Shown: piece after piece, positions 38,069 through 48,865 of the stretch
Numbering within the stretch: position 1 is the first letter of the stretch
How the letters are laid out: every line of letters starts with the position of its first letter
DNA from: DASQDN01 sp963833675
GTDB lineage: Bacteria > Acidobacteriota > Terriglobia > Bryobacterales > Bryobacteraceae
Direction of reading: 5' to 3'
DNA: 64,000 nucleotides
Assembly (NCBI GenBank): GCA_963833675.1
Contig: CAWHYW010000022.1
Span: 124,001 to 188,000, forward strand
The notes under the pieces: model-generated
Seen by the model: the letters and a program-made list of their open reading frames with translations, nothing else
Told to the model about the DNA's origin: nothing
The model's database searches: none
Made by a program: the position numbers and the translations under genes

Positions 38069-38811
38069 TGGTCTACGATGTCCCCGGCCTGATCCGAGCC
38101 TTGCTTATTACCGATCCGTTAATCATCGTCGCAACCGTCATTCTGGGATCGATCAATCTGGCCGTATCGTTCTTTGATCACGGCGGCCGAAAGCAAGTGG
38201 CAATCGCCCGCTTTTGGTCAAAAGTGCTGATTCGGATCGCGGGTGTAAAACTCGAGATCGAAGGTCTGGAAAAAATTGACCCAAACGGTAGCTACGTATT
38301 TGCATCGAACCACGTCAGCTACATGGATACGCCGGTCGTTCTCGGCCACATACCGGTGCAATTCCGGTTCCTTGCTAAGAAGGGACTTTTTAGTGTTCCG
38401 TTTCTTGGCTATCACCTCAAGAGAGCCGGACACATCGCCGTCCCCCGGGAGAATCCTCGTGAAGCGCTCAAAGCCATGGCCGAAGCAGGACGAGTTATCC
38501 GTGAACGCGGTATCTCGGTTTTGATTTTCCCGGAGGGCGGCAGATCGCTCCAAGGCTTGAAATCCTTCAAAGAAGGAGCGGCGTATATTGCCATCAACGC
38601 CGGAGTTCCCGTGGTACCCGTCGCATTAATGGGAACACTGCAAGTCCTCCCGATGCATTCGCTTAACGTCAGGCCTGGTCACGTGGTCATGAAGATTGGC
38701 GACCCGATTCCGACGGCCCACCTCACTGTGAAAGACCGCGCGAAGCTCACCCGGGAGATGCACGATCGTGTATCCGACTTGCTCGGAACCCCCGCAAATG
38801 TCGCTCCTTAA
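38068..38811 (+). CDS. plsC: 1-acyl-sn-glycerol-3-phosphate acyltransferase
   Basis: Makes phosphatidic acid in phospholipid synthesis at the inner membrane. Motif I NHVSYMD has catalytic H82 and D87 (HX4D); motif III FPEGGRS at ~155-161; motif IV VPVVPVALMGT. An N-terminal hydrophobic helix (LIIVATVILGSINLAVSFF) anchors it. 247 residues is normal. GTG start overlaps the folC stop. No frameshift is seen. Confidence 0.93.
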   Translation: MVYDVPGLIRALLITDPLIIVATVILGSINLAVSFFDHGGRKQVAIARFWSKVLIRIAGVKLEIEGLEKIDPNGSYVFASNHVSYMDTPVVLGHIPVQFRFLAKKGLFSVPFLGYHLKRAGHIAVPRENPREALKAMAEAGRVIRERGISVLIFPEGGRSLQGLKSFKEGAAYIAINAGVPVVPVALMGTLQVLPMHSLNVRPGHVVMKIGDPIPTAHLTVKDRAKLTREMHDRVSDLLGTPANVAP

Positions 38812-38875
38812 CCCCGTTTGGGGCAATTGCGGCAAATTAACTGTTCAGCTAGTATGTAGGCAGATCGAATAGGGC

Positions 38876-38923
38876 CTCCGCGCTAGAGGTAGTCTTGTTG
38901 GGGAAAGGGTCTCTAGCGCGGAG
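38876..38923. other. Long-stem hairpin between converging genes
   Basis: Perfect 13-base-pair arms, CTCCGCGCTAGAG and CTCTAGCGCGGAG, around a 22-base G/T-rich loop. It lies between the 3' ends of plsC (plus) and the VWFA gene (minus). No T-run follows on either strand, so it is not a classic intrinsic terminator, but it may act as a Rho-independent-like barrier or mRNA end stabiliser. Confidence 0.5.
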
Positions 38924-38997
38924 CGACTTGCTGTTGATTCCTCAGACGACTTCCTGCTTGATTTGTCACCAACCCATTAAAAAAATTAAATTGGGAC

Positions 38998-40954
38998 CTA
39001 CCGCAGAATTGTGAGCCGCGTCCGGTTCCATGCGAACCGCTGTCCTACACGATCCGCAACATTCACTTGACACTCATAGCGGCCCGGCGGTATCCCCTTC
39101 AACGGAACCTCGATCTGAAGCGGCGCGGCATCTCTGTCCCGCGCGAAAGCCCGTACGGGAGCCGACTCAAACACCTTTCTTCCATCGCGGAAGAAGCTCA
39201 CGGTTGCTGCCGCAGCCGGTCCATCGTACATTTCCAGGTACCCCAACAGTCTTTGATCCGACTTGAAAACATGGGTCACGCTGGGCATCAGCTTCTGCCC
39301 GTTTTGCACTAGCGGATGATTTTCCATCCACTTCTTCGGCTTTTCCGCTGCTCCCACTGCGGCCTTAACCGGCTGCAGTTGGCTTCCCCAGACAACGGAG
39401 CTCAGCACCGGCTTATCGGGAATCGTGAACTTGGTTTCGAAGGTTCCCATTTTTCCGGTCTCGTTTTCACGAACCAGAAATCGGATGCTATAGATACCCG
39501 GCGTCAGCGTGAACCCGGTATCGTATAGAACGCTCCGTTTCGAGAGCTGCGACGTAGCCTCCGCCGGCAGCTTGATCGTGATCTCATCGCGCAAGTTAGC
39601 AACCACCTTGCTCTTCGTGTCCTTCACGACACCTATGAAGTCGAAATCCGCCGAGTTCTTCGCATTCAGCGTGACAGCCGACCCCGGTATTCGAAGCGCG
39701 ACAGGAATGAAGAACTTCGATGCATTCAATCGAAACCAGTCCACTTCGAGCGCGAGCGCAATTTCCGTTCGAGGATCGCCGAGCGTCAACGCTTCCTGCA
39801 ACTGCCGCTCGCGGTCGGTCGAATTCATCGCCTTCCATTCCTTCTCGCCGTAATAGCCCGATCGGTAATCGAGCTTCGCGTTTTGCACGCCATTGAGTTT
39901 GACTTCCACTTTTCGGAAGCGGCCGTCGCGCGTCGGATTCGTGCTGTAGTAGCCGAGTACGTAATAGCTCTGCAGGTCCTTTTGTGCCTGCTGCATACCG
40001 AAGATCAGATCGTTGTTATCGAACAGCGCCTTACCGCCTGTATCCGTCGCCAGCGCGTAAAGAGTATCCTGCTCTGTATTCTGCTTGTCCCGTTGCCCAC
40101 GCTGTGCCTGACCGCTAAAGATCGCTGTTCCCTTCGGACCGGATTCAGATGCGGCAGCTCCAGGCGGGATTGCCTGCAGTCCCCTGACATCGATTGGATA
40201 ATACGAGAGGTTGGATCGCACTGCGGCATTGATTGTGGCTTGTAATTGTGCCGCGTTCTCGGCGCCGCTGCCACTGGATCCGCTGGAAAAGTAAATAAGC
40301 GCCTTCTTCTCCGGAAATGGAGCGAGCATCTTCGCCGCCTGCTCCAATCCGCTTAAACGCCGGTCTGTATTGAACAGATCCATTTCGGCTTCATCGACGA
40401 TGGGCACATCCTCTCCTTCCGGCGGATCATCGACAATCGACGGCATCAGGCCTGCGCCCAGGCTGAACTTATTGATCGCTGATAACAGCGTCTCCTTGTC
40501 ATCCGTGAACTCCTGTTCGAGCTTCACCGCAGAAGCGAACGACATGATCGCAATGCTGTCCGATGTGGTCATTTGCTCGTTCACGAACTTCACGGCCGAA
40601 TCCCGCGCGCGGATCTGATCGGGTATCGGCATGCCGGCGAAATCGAAGAACAGCACCAGAAGCCGGCGGTCGCGATATCGAAGCGGACTCACTCTTTCCG
40701 GAACATTGGCCTCAGCCACCGAAGCGGCTGGCGCCCAACTTCTCCGATGTCAACCGCTGAAATTCAAATACGGAGATCGTCTGTGGCTTCCCATTTTCAA
40801 GCACGGTGAACTGCTCGGGCTTCAGTCCTTCGATGATCGCGCCCTTTTTGTCGCGAACGATGACATTCACGACGACAAGGTTTGCCGCCGACTTGAAGGT
40901 GTACTCCTGCTGGGCAAACGCTATAGTCGCCAGGACAAAACATATCCAGCGCAT
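38998..40954 (-). CDS. Acidobacterial VWFA-related secreted protein (one frameshift)
   Basis: N-terminus MRWICFVLATIAFAQQEYTF is a signal peptide, then LVVVNVIVRDKKGAIIEGLK and PEQFTVLENGKPQTISVFEF, the opening pattern of the acidobacterial VWFA-related family (TIGR03436-like). After a break near 40725 the VWA domain follows: DRRLLVLFFDFAGMPIPDQI, TSDSIAIMSFASAVKLEQEF, ALIYFSSGSSGSGAENAAQL, TDTGGKALFDNNDLIFGMQQ. The DxSxS MIDAS is not intact: the first Asp is in FFDFAG. The C-terminus is beta-rich. The start overlaps the stop of the Oar-like gene (TAATG), so both are co-translated. Function unknown. Confidence 0.86.
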
Positions 40955-43900
40955 TAGAATCGGAACCTCGCTTGGATACTCATCGTTCGCATTTGGCCCG
41001 TAGCGGTCGCCAGACCATAGTTCAGAGCATTGATCACAGTCGCGATCGAACTGTAGTTCACATGATTCGCGATGTTATCGGAGCTGACCCGAAACTCCAG
41101 CCGCTTTCGGTCGGACAGCGTGAAAGATCGGCCAAGAGAAGCGCTCAAAATGATCGAGCCCGGACCAACAATCGTATTGCGGCCCGCATTGCCGAAGCGA
41201 TCGGCAGGAGGAACCGTAAATGCCGCAGTGTTGAAGAATCCAACCCCGTCGTCAACCTGCATGCCCGTCGCGTCCGCTCGCCCGCTCCCAACCGAACCCG
41301 TCCCCCCGGAGTCCGATACATTTCCGAGCACTCGCGCCGTGAACGGACTACCGCTGCGAGCCGTTACCGATGTCGAGAGATTCCAGTCTTGCAGTATTCG
41401 CGCTCCAAGCGAATGACCTTTCAGCCACATCCCACGTTCGCCGAACGGTGAATTCAGCATCATGGTCCAACTCAAAAGGTGCCGCTGATCGAAGATTGAC
41501 AGCCCGCGTTCTGCAGCGAGATTACGATCGTCCTGCGCAACCACATTACCCGCGCCTCCGATACTCGACGCATTGTCGATCGACTTGGAGAATGTATAGA
41601 AGATATTTGAGGAAAGCCCGCGGCGCAGCCGCCGGATCACACGGAGTTGGACCGCATGGAAGATCGAATTCCCCTCGGAGCTGTCGAATGTAAATCCAAC
41701 CGCATTGTCGATCTGTCTGCGCTCCTCCGCTGTAAGCGGAGAGCCCGGAGCAGCTCGATTCGGCAACCGTAAAATATCCAGCCGAGTCCCTTTCGTGCCA
41801 AGATAGTTCGCTTCGACAACAATCCCGCCCTTGAATTCGTCCTGCAAAGCGAAGTTCCACGTCTGCGCATAGGGCAGAACATAGTTTCGTGCGACTGCGA
41901 AATTGTTCGTCACTTCTTTTGTCGGATCGTTGCCGAAGCCGTTCTGAATCGTGAGACGGCGTGTCGTGCTGGTTTGCAGACTGGCTGTTTCCGCAAACGG
42001 CGGCTGTCCTGCAAGCCGCACCGCAATCGTGTTGTACGCCGTGCCGTCATAGAAGATGCTGTACCCGCCGCGCACCTGAATCTTCTTGTCCTTGAACGGC
42101 CGATACGCGAAGCCGAGGCGCGGCGCGAAGTTATTCTTGTCGGAGTCGATCAGCGCGTCAGGAAAACCATTCTCACCCGGCTTCACCACCTGTACTCCTG
42201 TGAAGTTCTGCTGGATGTCGAGATTAGCGAGATGCCCATACTTTTCCTCGAATGGCTGATAGTACTCGTACCGCAGACCAAGATTAAAGGTGAGGTTGGA
42301 CTTGGCGCGCCATTCGTCCTGCGCGAAAGCCGAGTACACAGCGGTGCGGAAGAATGTGTCCGTAGTTCCGTATCGGATTGAACTCGATTGCGGAAAGCCT
42401 AACAGGAAATCCGCAAAGTCGAAACCGCTGTTCGGAAGCGGTTGGCCTTGCGCGTTCAGAGCACTCGTCATAAGGCCCGTGAATGTATAAGTCCCGCGAG
42501 CGTTTTGATCGGTATTGGTGTCGATCTTTACTCGCCGAAATTCACCACCGGCCTGGAGTGTGTGCTTACCTTTCACGAAGCTGATACTGTCTGTGATTGA
42601 CCAATACCCGTTCAGTCGTTGCACGGGACTCGCATCCGTTAGGTCTCCGATGTTGGTGAAGTTCAGATTTGGTGGACCCCAATTCACCGGGTCAGTCGAC
42701 GGACCTTCAATGCCGAGCAATCTCGCCGTGTCCTGGAGGCCTGCGAAGTACGGCGCCGTGAAACTATGATCGCGATTGAATCGGAAGCGCAGATCATGTA
42801 CGACCTTCGGCGCAATTGTCCAGGTCCAACCGGTGTCGATGGTGTAGCCGTGGCCGCTGCTATTGTCGACGAACCCATATGTCTGCACAGGCTCATTGCT
42901 GCGATTCTGCCAGTTCAGCCCACCGCTCAGACGGTGCTTCTGATTCAGACTCTGATTGATCCGCACACTCAACGCGTTCGTATTCCGGGGAACCGTAGTC
43001 ACAATCTGATAATTCTGAAGGGCTCCTGGACGGTTCGGCAGAGGAATGTATTGCAACAGCCCGAGCGCAGCCGGATCCAGACGCGATGCGGGTATTCGAT
43101 TTCCAGGAAAAGGGGCTTTCGTCTCCGGATCGAAAATCGTCACCGACCCCTGGATAGATGCCTGGGAGAAATCGCCCGAACGCTCGAGTTCCCTGGGCAC
43201 GGTTGCGTATGCAGTAAAGGCATTCCGGTTGATGTTGCCCGTATAGTTCAGCATGTAAGACGTTCGAGTCTTTGGAATCTGCCCACCCGCGGTTACGCCG
43301 AACCTGTTGGTGTTATACCCCGGCTTGTCGAACGCTTGTCCAGTCAGTGAATACGGCCGGGCATCAAACGCCGAATTACCTAGTTGCACGAACGCCATGC
43401 CTCGAATCAGCGGCTGCTGCCCTCTGCGTCTGCGGTTGCCAAAACTCGTGCCGTTCTGACGCATCTGCCGCATGCGTTCGCGCATCGCGGCCAACCGTTC
43501 CGGATCCATACCACCAGGACCACCGCCTCCCGGTCCGCCTCGTCCGCCGAATCCGCCGCCACCCGGTCCACCACGACCCATCGGCCGCTGTCCACCCGCC
43601 GGGCCGTTCTCTCCGAACGGACTGCCGTTCGGTTGAGGTCCGCCGCCGAACATGCCGCGATCCATCATCATTCCGGAGAAGCCGCCGGGCGCGTCTTCAT
43701 TGGCCGGGTTTCTCAGACCCTGGCTCATGCTTCCCGCCACAAGAAACGATTCCGCAGCGGCGCTCTCATCCGACGGCTGCGCTTCAGGAGCAGCAACTGC
43801 TGAGCCGATGCCCTCGACCGCTTCAAGATTCGCCGTCTGAAATCCTTGCTGCTGCCGGTTGCCCGCGCCACCCGCCTGGAATTGAGGCGCTGGGAGAAGC

Positions 43901-44178
43901 TTCAAATCCCACTGGAGAGAACTTGCCGAACCAGCCTGCGCAAGAGTCTTGCTTTGTTTCTCGAAGGAGAACAGGTCCGTTGAAATCTGCCATTGGCCTT
44001 CCGGTAGATCGAGTCGATAAGCTCCGTTTTCATCGGTGCTTGTAACCAGCTTCTGATCACCCGATGTAGCGACAATCGAGACGCCCGGCAGGCCTTTCCC
44101 GCGAAAGCGAACAACGCCCTGATGCTCGGCGGCGAACATCGAGACAGCTAGCCAACAACAGAACGCAAAACAACGCAC
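40954..44178 (-). CDS. Oar-like TonB-dependent outer-membrane protein with Gly/Met-rich linker
   Basis: 1074 residues, intact. Signal peptide (GTG start; CWLAVSMFAAEH). Residues ~20-95 are a CarboxypepD_reg domain (GKGLPGVSIVATSGDQKLVT, STDENGAYRLDLPEG). Residues ~140-255 carry ESFLVAGSMSQGLRNPA followed by a Gly/Met/Arg-rich stretch (GGPGGGGFGGRGGPGGGG; RLAAMRERMRQMRQN). From ~258 the beta-barrel runs to the end (IRGMAFVQLGNSAFDARPYS, FRRVKIDTNTDQNARGTYTF, terminal aromatic SIQARFRF). A normal TonB plug domain was not recognised. Such barrels are abundant in Acidobacteriota and proposed for polymer or peptide uptake; the substrate here is unknown. Confidence 0.87.
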   Translation of the reverse strand: MRCFAFCCWLAVSMFAAEHQGVVRFRGKGLPGVSIVATSGDQKLVTSTDENGAYRLDLPEGQWQISTDLFSFEKQSKTLAQAGSASSLQWDLKLLPAPQFQAGGAGNRQQQGFQTANLEAVEGIGSAVAAPEAQPSDESAAAESFLVAGSMSQGLRNPANEDAPGGFSGMMMDRGMFGGGPQPNGSPFGENGPAGGQRPMGRGGPGGGGFGGRGGPGGGGPGGMDPERLAAMRERMRQMRQNGTSFGNRRRRGQQPLIRGMAFVQLGNSAFDARPYSLTGQAFDKPGYNTNRFGVTAGGQIPKTRTSYMLNYTGNINRNAFTAYATVPRELERSGDFSQASIQGSVTIFDPETKAPFPGNRIPASRLDPAALGLLQYIPLPNRPGALQNYQIVTTVPRNTNALSVRINQSLNQKHRLSGGLNWQNRSNEPVQTYGFVDNSSGHGYTIDTGWTWTIAPKVVHDLRFRFNRDHSFTAPYFAGLQDTARLLGIEGPSTDPVNWGPPNLNFTNIGDLTDASPVQRLNGYWSITDSISFVKGKHTLQAGGEFRRVKIDTNTDQNARGTYTFTGLMTSALNAQGQPLPNSGFDFADFLLGFPQSSSIRYGTTDTFFRTAVYSAFAQDEWRAKSNLTFNLGLRYEYYQPFEEKYGHLANLDIQQNFTGVQVVKPGENGFPDALIDSDKNNFAPRLGFAYRPFKDKKIQVRGGYSIFYDGTAYNTIAVRLAGQPPFAETASLQTSTTRRLTIQNGFGNDPTKEVTNNFAVARNYVLPYAQTWNFALQDEFKGGIVVEANYLGTKGTRLDILRLPNRAAPGSPLTAEERRQIDNAVGFTFDSSEGNSIFHAVQLRVIRRLRRGLSSNIFYTFSKSIDNASSIGGAGNVVAQDDRNLAAERGLSIFDQRHLLSWTMMLNSPFGERGMWLKGHSLGARILQDWNLSTSVTARSGSPFTARVLGNVSDSGGTGSVGSGRADATGMQVDDGVGFFNTAAFTVPPADRFGNAGRNTIVGPGSIILSASLGRSFTLSDRKRLEFRVSSDNIANHVNYSSIATVINALNYGLATATGQMRTMSIQARFRF

Positions 44179-44239
44179 TACCCTCAGTAAACACCAGCAG
44201 CCGGCTTATCGCACAGAGAATTTACAACGGCTTACATTC

Positions 44240-46877
44240 TTACTCTCCGCTCTGTTGGAGGAGTTTGGCGACGACGCCAGTCCACCCGGTTTGATGACTC
44301 GCCCCTACGCCCGAACCGTCGTCGCCATTGAAATACTCGTAGAACAACACCAGGTCGCGCCAGTTTGGATCGTTCGCATAACGAGAATCATTCCCATGTA
44401 CCGGACGCGCGCCGGATTCACCTCGAAGAAAGATATGGGTGAGTCTGTGAGACAGTTCAGCGGCAACGTCCCAAAGTGTCATAAAGACGCCTGAGCCGGT
44501 AGGACACTCAACCTTGAAGCCTTCACCCAAATAGTGGTGCATCTTCTGCAACGATTCGATTAGCAGTAAGTTGATGGGAAACCAGATCGGGCCTCGCCAG
44601 TTCGAGTTTCCGCCGAACAGTCCCGTGCTCGATTCGGCAGGCTCATACGCCACTGTGTATCGAGAGCCGTTGACGGGAAGTATGAACGGGTTGTCCTTAT
44701 AGACGCGTGAGAGTGCACGGATTCCATAAGGGGAAAGAAACTCGCTTTCATCGAGCATGAACCGAAGAATCCGCCGCAGCTGATTTCCATCTACAATCGA
44801 GAGCAATCTGCGCGCGCTTTCTCCCGGTGTCTGCATGCAGGCGACATTCTTGGTCAGGTCCTTGCGATTTCTCAGGAACCACTCCATGCGTCGTTTGAAG
44901 CCCGGGAATTTGTCCACCACCTTGGACTCCAGCGTCTCGACGGCAAACAATGGAATCAGTCCAACGATGGATCGGATATCAAGCGGCATGTGCCTGCCGT
45001 CGGGCATATGCAGCACGTCGTAGAAGAACCCGTCCTGCTCACTCCACATTCCCGCTCCATCCGCGCCGAGATGATTGATAGCGTTGTGCAATGTATAGGA
45101 AGTGTTCCCAGAATTTGCTGGCGACGTCTTCGTACGCAGGATCGTCGTTTGCTAATTCCATGGCTATCGCAAGCAGATTCAGACAGTACATTCCCATCCA
45201 GCCGGTGCCATCCGCCTGCTCGATGTGCCCTCCGGTCGGCAGGGGCTTACTGCGGTCGAAGACGCCGATATTATCCAGACCGAGGAACCCGCCTTGAAAG
45301 ACGTTCCGGCCTTCCGTGTCCTTGCGATTCACCCACCAGGTAAAGTTCAAGAGCAGCTTATGGAAGACACGTTCGAGAAAGATGCGGTCTCCAACACCGC
45401 GGCGTTTCTTTTCGATCTTGTACACGCGCCATGCCGCCCATGCATGCACAGGTGGATTGACATCTCCCAACGCCCATTCATAGGCCGGCAACTGTCCGTT
45501 AGGATGCATGTACCATTCGCGCAGCATCAGCATCAACTGCTCTTTGGCGAAATCGGGATCCACCAGCGCGAGCGGAACGCAGTGAAACGCGAGATCCCAT
45601 GCCGCGTACCAGGGGTACTCCCACTTGTCGGGCATCGAGATCACATCGGCGTTATAGAGATGCGTCCAGTCATGATTACGTCCTTCTTTGCGAGCCTCGG
45701 GCGGCGGCGGACACAATGCATCGCCGTTTAACCAATCGCGAATGACATAGTGGTAAAACTGCTTGGACCAGAGCATCCCTCCAAACGCCTGGCGCATCAC
45801 ATTGCCGCCATCCTCCGAAAGTTCGTGAGGCGTCAGGTGGTCGTAGAATTCATCCGCTTCTCGAATCCGGTCGGCAAAGATCCGATCGAACTCATCCCCT
45901 CGGACGCCGCTCGAGGTCTGTGAATCTGTGAGTCGGAGCTTGACTGTTACGCTCGCTCCGGCTGCTACGTCCAGAATGTAGTGTGCCGAGGCCTTCGTTC
46001 CTGCTCGATTAGGATTCACTGCGTCCGTTCGGCCGTTAACAATGCAGTCGTTAATGCCATCCTTTACGAAGCGGGATGCGTTTTCGCAGTCGTAGAGCCG
46101 GCGTTTGTTGGTGTTGTTCTCCGTAAATAGGAGTTCCGGCGACCCTTCGAACACCATCCAACGTTTCCCATATTCGGGCTCGTTCAACTCGATCACAGGA
46201 GGCGCGATCGAGCAGCGCCGCAATCCCGGTTTCTTCACTCCGGGAGTCCAAGACCACGTATTACGAAACCAGACTGTCGGGAGCAGGTGAATGGTTGCGG
46301 CATCGGGGCCGCGATTCGCAATCGTGATACGGACGAGAATGTCCTCGACCGATGCTTTCGCGTACTCGACGAACACATCGAAGTAGCGATCATCGTCAAA
46401 GACGCCCGTATCACGGAGTTCAAACTCCGGATCGTATTTACCGCGGGAGCGGTTCTCCTCTACTAAACGCGTATACGGAAACTCGGCCTGCGGGTATTTG
46501 TACAGGAACTTCATGTATGAATGCGTAGGCGTGCTGTCGAGATAGTAGTAGCACTCCTTCACATCTTCGCCGTGGTTTCCTTCGTTGCCCGTAAGGCCGA
46601 AGAGGCGCTCCTTTAAGATCGGGTCTCGTCCGTTCCAAAGAGCTATCGCAAAGCAGATCCTCTGATGACGGTCCGAAATCCCGCCGATGCCATCCTCGTT
46701 CCAGCGGTATGCCTTGGATCGCGCATGATCGTGGGGCAGATAATCCCAGGCGTCTCCATCTTTGCTATAGTCCTCGCGAACCGTTCCCCAGGCGCGTTCG
46801 CTAAGATACGGTCCCCAGCGCTTCCAGTGCTGGTTCCGATGTAGAGATGCTTCGAGCCGCGCTTCTTCCGCCGTCAT
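44240..46877 (-). CDS. GH63/MGH1-type glucosidase (one frameshift)
   Basis: Large cytoplasmic alpha-glucosidase-like protein, ~880 residues. MTAEEARLEASLHRNQHWKR opens it; RWGPYLSERAWGTVREDYSK, AWDYLPHDHARSKAYRWNED, DVFVEYAKASVEDILVRITI form the N-terminal beta part. The (alpha/alpha)6 domain has KWEYPWYAAWDLAFHCVPLA and PAYEWALGDVNPPVHAWAAW, with likely catalytic Asp/Glu. A break near 45085 precedes WSEQDGFFYDVLHMPDGRHM and SNWRGPIWFPINLLLIESLQ. Family members hydrolyse mannosylglycerate, glucosylglycerate or similar. No matching synthase is nearby, so substrate is open. Start ATG 46877 is preferred; a longer start adds an unlikely Arg/Cys-rich leader. Confidence 0.88.
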
Positions 46878-46897
46878 AAGATACCTGCAAAGGCAGC

Positions 46898-46923
46898 GGC
46901 CCGGCGCAAACCTGTGCCGGGCC
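46898..46923. other. GC-rich hairpin between SDR and glucosidase genes
   Basis: GGCCCGGC and GCCGGGCC arms with a 10-base loop, in the gap between the SDR stop and the glucosidase start. It may end the upstream eight-gene run, although no T-run follows on the minus strand. Confidence 0.4.
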
Positions 46924-46994
46924 ACCGGAGAGGGGAACTGGCAGGAACTATCTCGGTAGGCACAACAATAGTGCCGATAGACCAGCAGACCTCG

Positions 46995-47693
46995 TTACAA
47001 ATCGCTGCCATATACCGGTATCGCCGCTCCGGATACCTGCGACAGTTCATCGGAGGCGAGTGCGACCAGCAGATGCGCTACCTGCTCCGGTTTAACCCAC
47101 TTACCTACATCGGCTGAAGGCATCGCCTTGCGATTCGCCGGTGTGTCCATCGTGCCCGGCATGACGATGTTCGCCGAGATCCCAAATGGCGCATTCTCGG
47201 CGGCGATAGCTCGCGTCAAGGCAAGCAGCGCCGCTTTCGATGCGCTGTAGGCGCCGGCGTTCGCATTTTGCTCGGTTGCCGCGCGACTGCCGATGAAAAG
47301 CACATGCCCGGAGTTCCGCGCCCGCATGTGTCCGAGCGCCGCCTTCGCAATAAAGAACGCGGACTTGAGATTCACTTCCAACATTTGCTCCAGCAGTTCG
47401 TCGCTGGTATCGGCTACGGGAAATCCGCCCGCGAAACCGCCGACCAGATGGGCCAAGACATCGATTCGGCCGCTACGCGAAACGACTTGATCGACCACGG
47501 TTTGAGCCGCGGCGGAACTGGTCAGCTCGGCCGGCACCGCGTAAAAGCGCGAGTTGGCAAAGTCGCTATCGCGAATGGATCTGGACACACCGGCGACCGT
47601 TGCTCCTGCATCGAGGAACGCTTTGGTGACGGCGAAGCCAAGTCCGCCATTCGCGCCGGTGATGAGCGCCACCTTTCCTTCAAGACTTGGCAT
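46995..47693 (-). CDS. Short-chain dehydrogenase/reductase
   Basis: 232-residue classical SDR. NAD(P)-binding TGANGGLG at 12-19; catalytic S136, Y149 and K153 (FIGSRAATEQNANAGAYSAS K). The adenine-side motif is weakened (LAHLVGGFAGG instead of NNAG). C-terminus GTMDTPANRKAMPSADVGKW, VSGAAIPVYG is usual. Substrate unknown. It overlaps the aminotransferase 3' end by 14 bases and is the last gene of the run. Confidence 0.9.
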   Translation of the reverse strand: MPSLEGKVALITGANGGLGFAVTKAFLDAGATVAGVSRSIRDSDFANSRFYAVPAELTSSAAAQTVVDQVVSRSGRIDVLAHLVGGFAGGFPVADTSDELLEQMLEVNLKSAFFIAKAALGHMRARNSGHVLFIGSRAATEQNANAGAYSASKAALLALTRAIAAENAPFGISANIVMPGTMDTPANRKAMPSADVGKWVKPEQVAHLLVALASDELSQVSGAAIPVYGSDL

Positions 47694-48865
47694 AGGTGAG
47701 TTGTCCTACCAGCCGGGCACCGGCTTCGAGCAGGGTTTCTTCTTTCTTGCAGAAGCAGAAGCGGATGATCTGGCTGCCGCGAGCAGGATCGGAGAAAAAG
47801 CTCGACCCGGGCACACATGCGACGCCGACGTTCTCGATCAGGTGCTGTGTGAATTCGATGTCGTTTCGGAAGCCGAACTTTGTGATATCGCAGAGCACGT
47901 AATATGCGCCTTTGGGTGGATAGTAATCGATCTCTGCCGCATCAAGCTGACTCAGGATCAGGTCCCGCTTCCTGGTGTAAGATTGCGCGAGACCATCGTA
48001 ATAGGAAGGCGGCATGGAGAGGGCTTCGGCTCCGGCCTGCTGTAGAGGGCGCGGCGGCGCCGACAGTGAGGAAATCGTGGACTTTGCGAACAGCGTCCGC
48101 AAGGTCGGCAGGCGCCATCACCCACCCGATTCTCCAACCCGTTACCGAGTAGGTCTTGCTCATGCTGTTGACGATCAAGGTGCGCTCGCGCATCTCGGGC
48201 AATGTCGCCATCGGGATGTGCCTGGCGCCGTCATACAGGATGTGCTCGTAAATCTCGTCCGTGATTACGAGCGTGTCGAACTCTTTCGCAAGTGACGCGA
48301 TATAGGTCAGTTCTTCGCGTGTGAATACTCGCCCGGTCGGATTGTTCGGGCTGTTGAGAATGATTGCCTTGGTCCGCTTGGAGAAGGCTGCCCGCAGCTC
48401 GTCCGGATCGAAGCTCCAATGCGGCGGGTGCAAGGTTACAAGCTTGCTGACTGCTCCGCATAACAGCGCATCGGGTCGATAGTTTTCATAGAACGGCTCG
48501 AAGACAACGATCTCATCCCCGGGATTGGTAACGGCAAGCAGCGACGCGATCATGCCTTCCGTCGCGCCGCAACAGACCGTGATCTCCCTTTCGGGGTCGT
48601 ATTCGAGACCGTAAAACTCGCGATACTTCCGCGAGATCGCGTTCCGCAGCGGCTTCGCGCCCCAGGTATTCGCGTACTGATTGATGTCAGCGTCGATCGC
48701 CTTAGTCGCAGCATGCTTCACAAGATCCGGCGCTGGAAAATCCGGGTAGCCTTGCGCGAGATTGACGGCGCCATACTTGATCGCGCGGCGGCTCATGTCA
48801 CGGATCACTGACTCCTGGAATCCAATCGTGCGAGCGCTGCGAAAGCGAGTGCGATCCGAGATCAT
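47680..48865 (-). CDS. Class I/II PLP aminotransferase (one frameshift)
   Basis: Fold-type I aminotransferase, about 395 residues. It starts MISDRTRFRSARTIGFQESV and has AVNLAQGYPDFPAPDLVKHA, ITVCCGATEGMIASLLAVTN, LNSPNNPTGRVFTREELTYI and the PLP-lysine motif SMSKTYSVTGWRIGWV. A break near 48050 precedes DLILSQLDAAEIDYYPPKGA, YYVLCDITKFGF. It resembles the kynurenine/methionine (YbdL, KAT) group. Its ATG overlaps the true pncA stop (ATGA); one extra base upstream makes the two appear fused. Confidence 0.9.
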
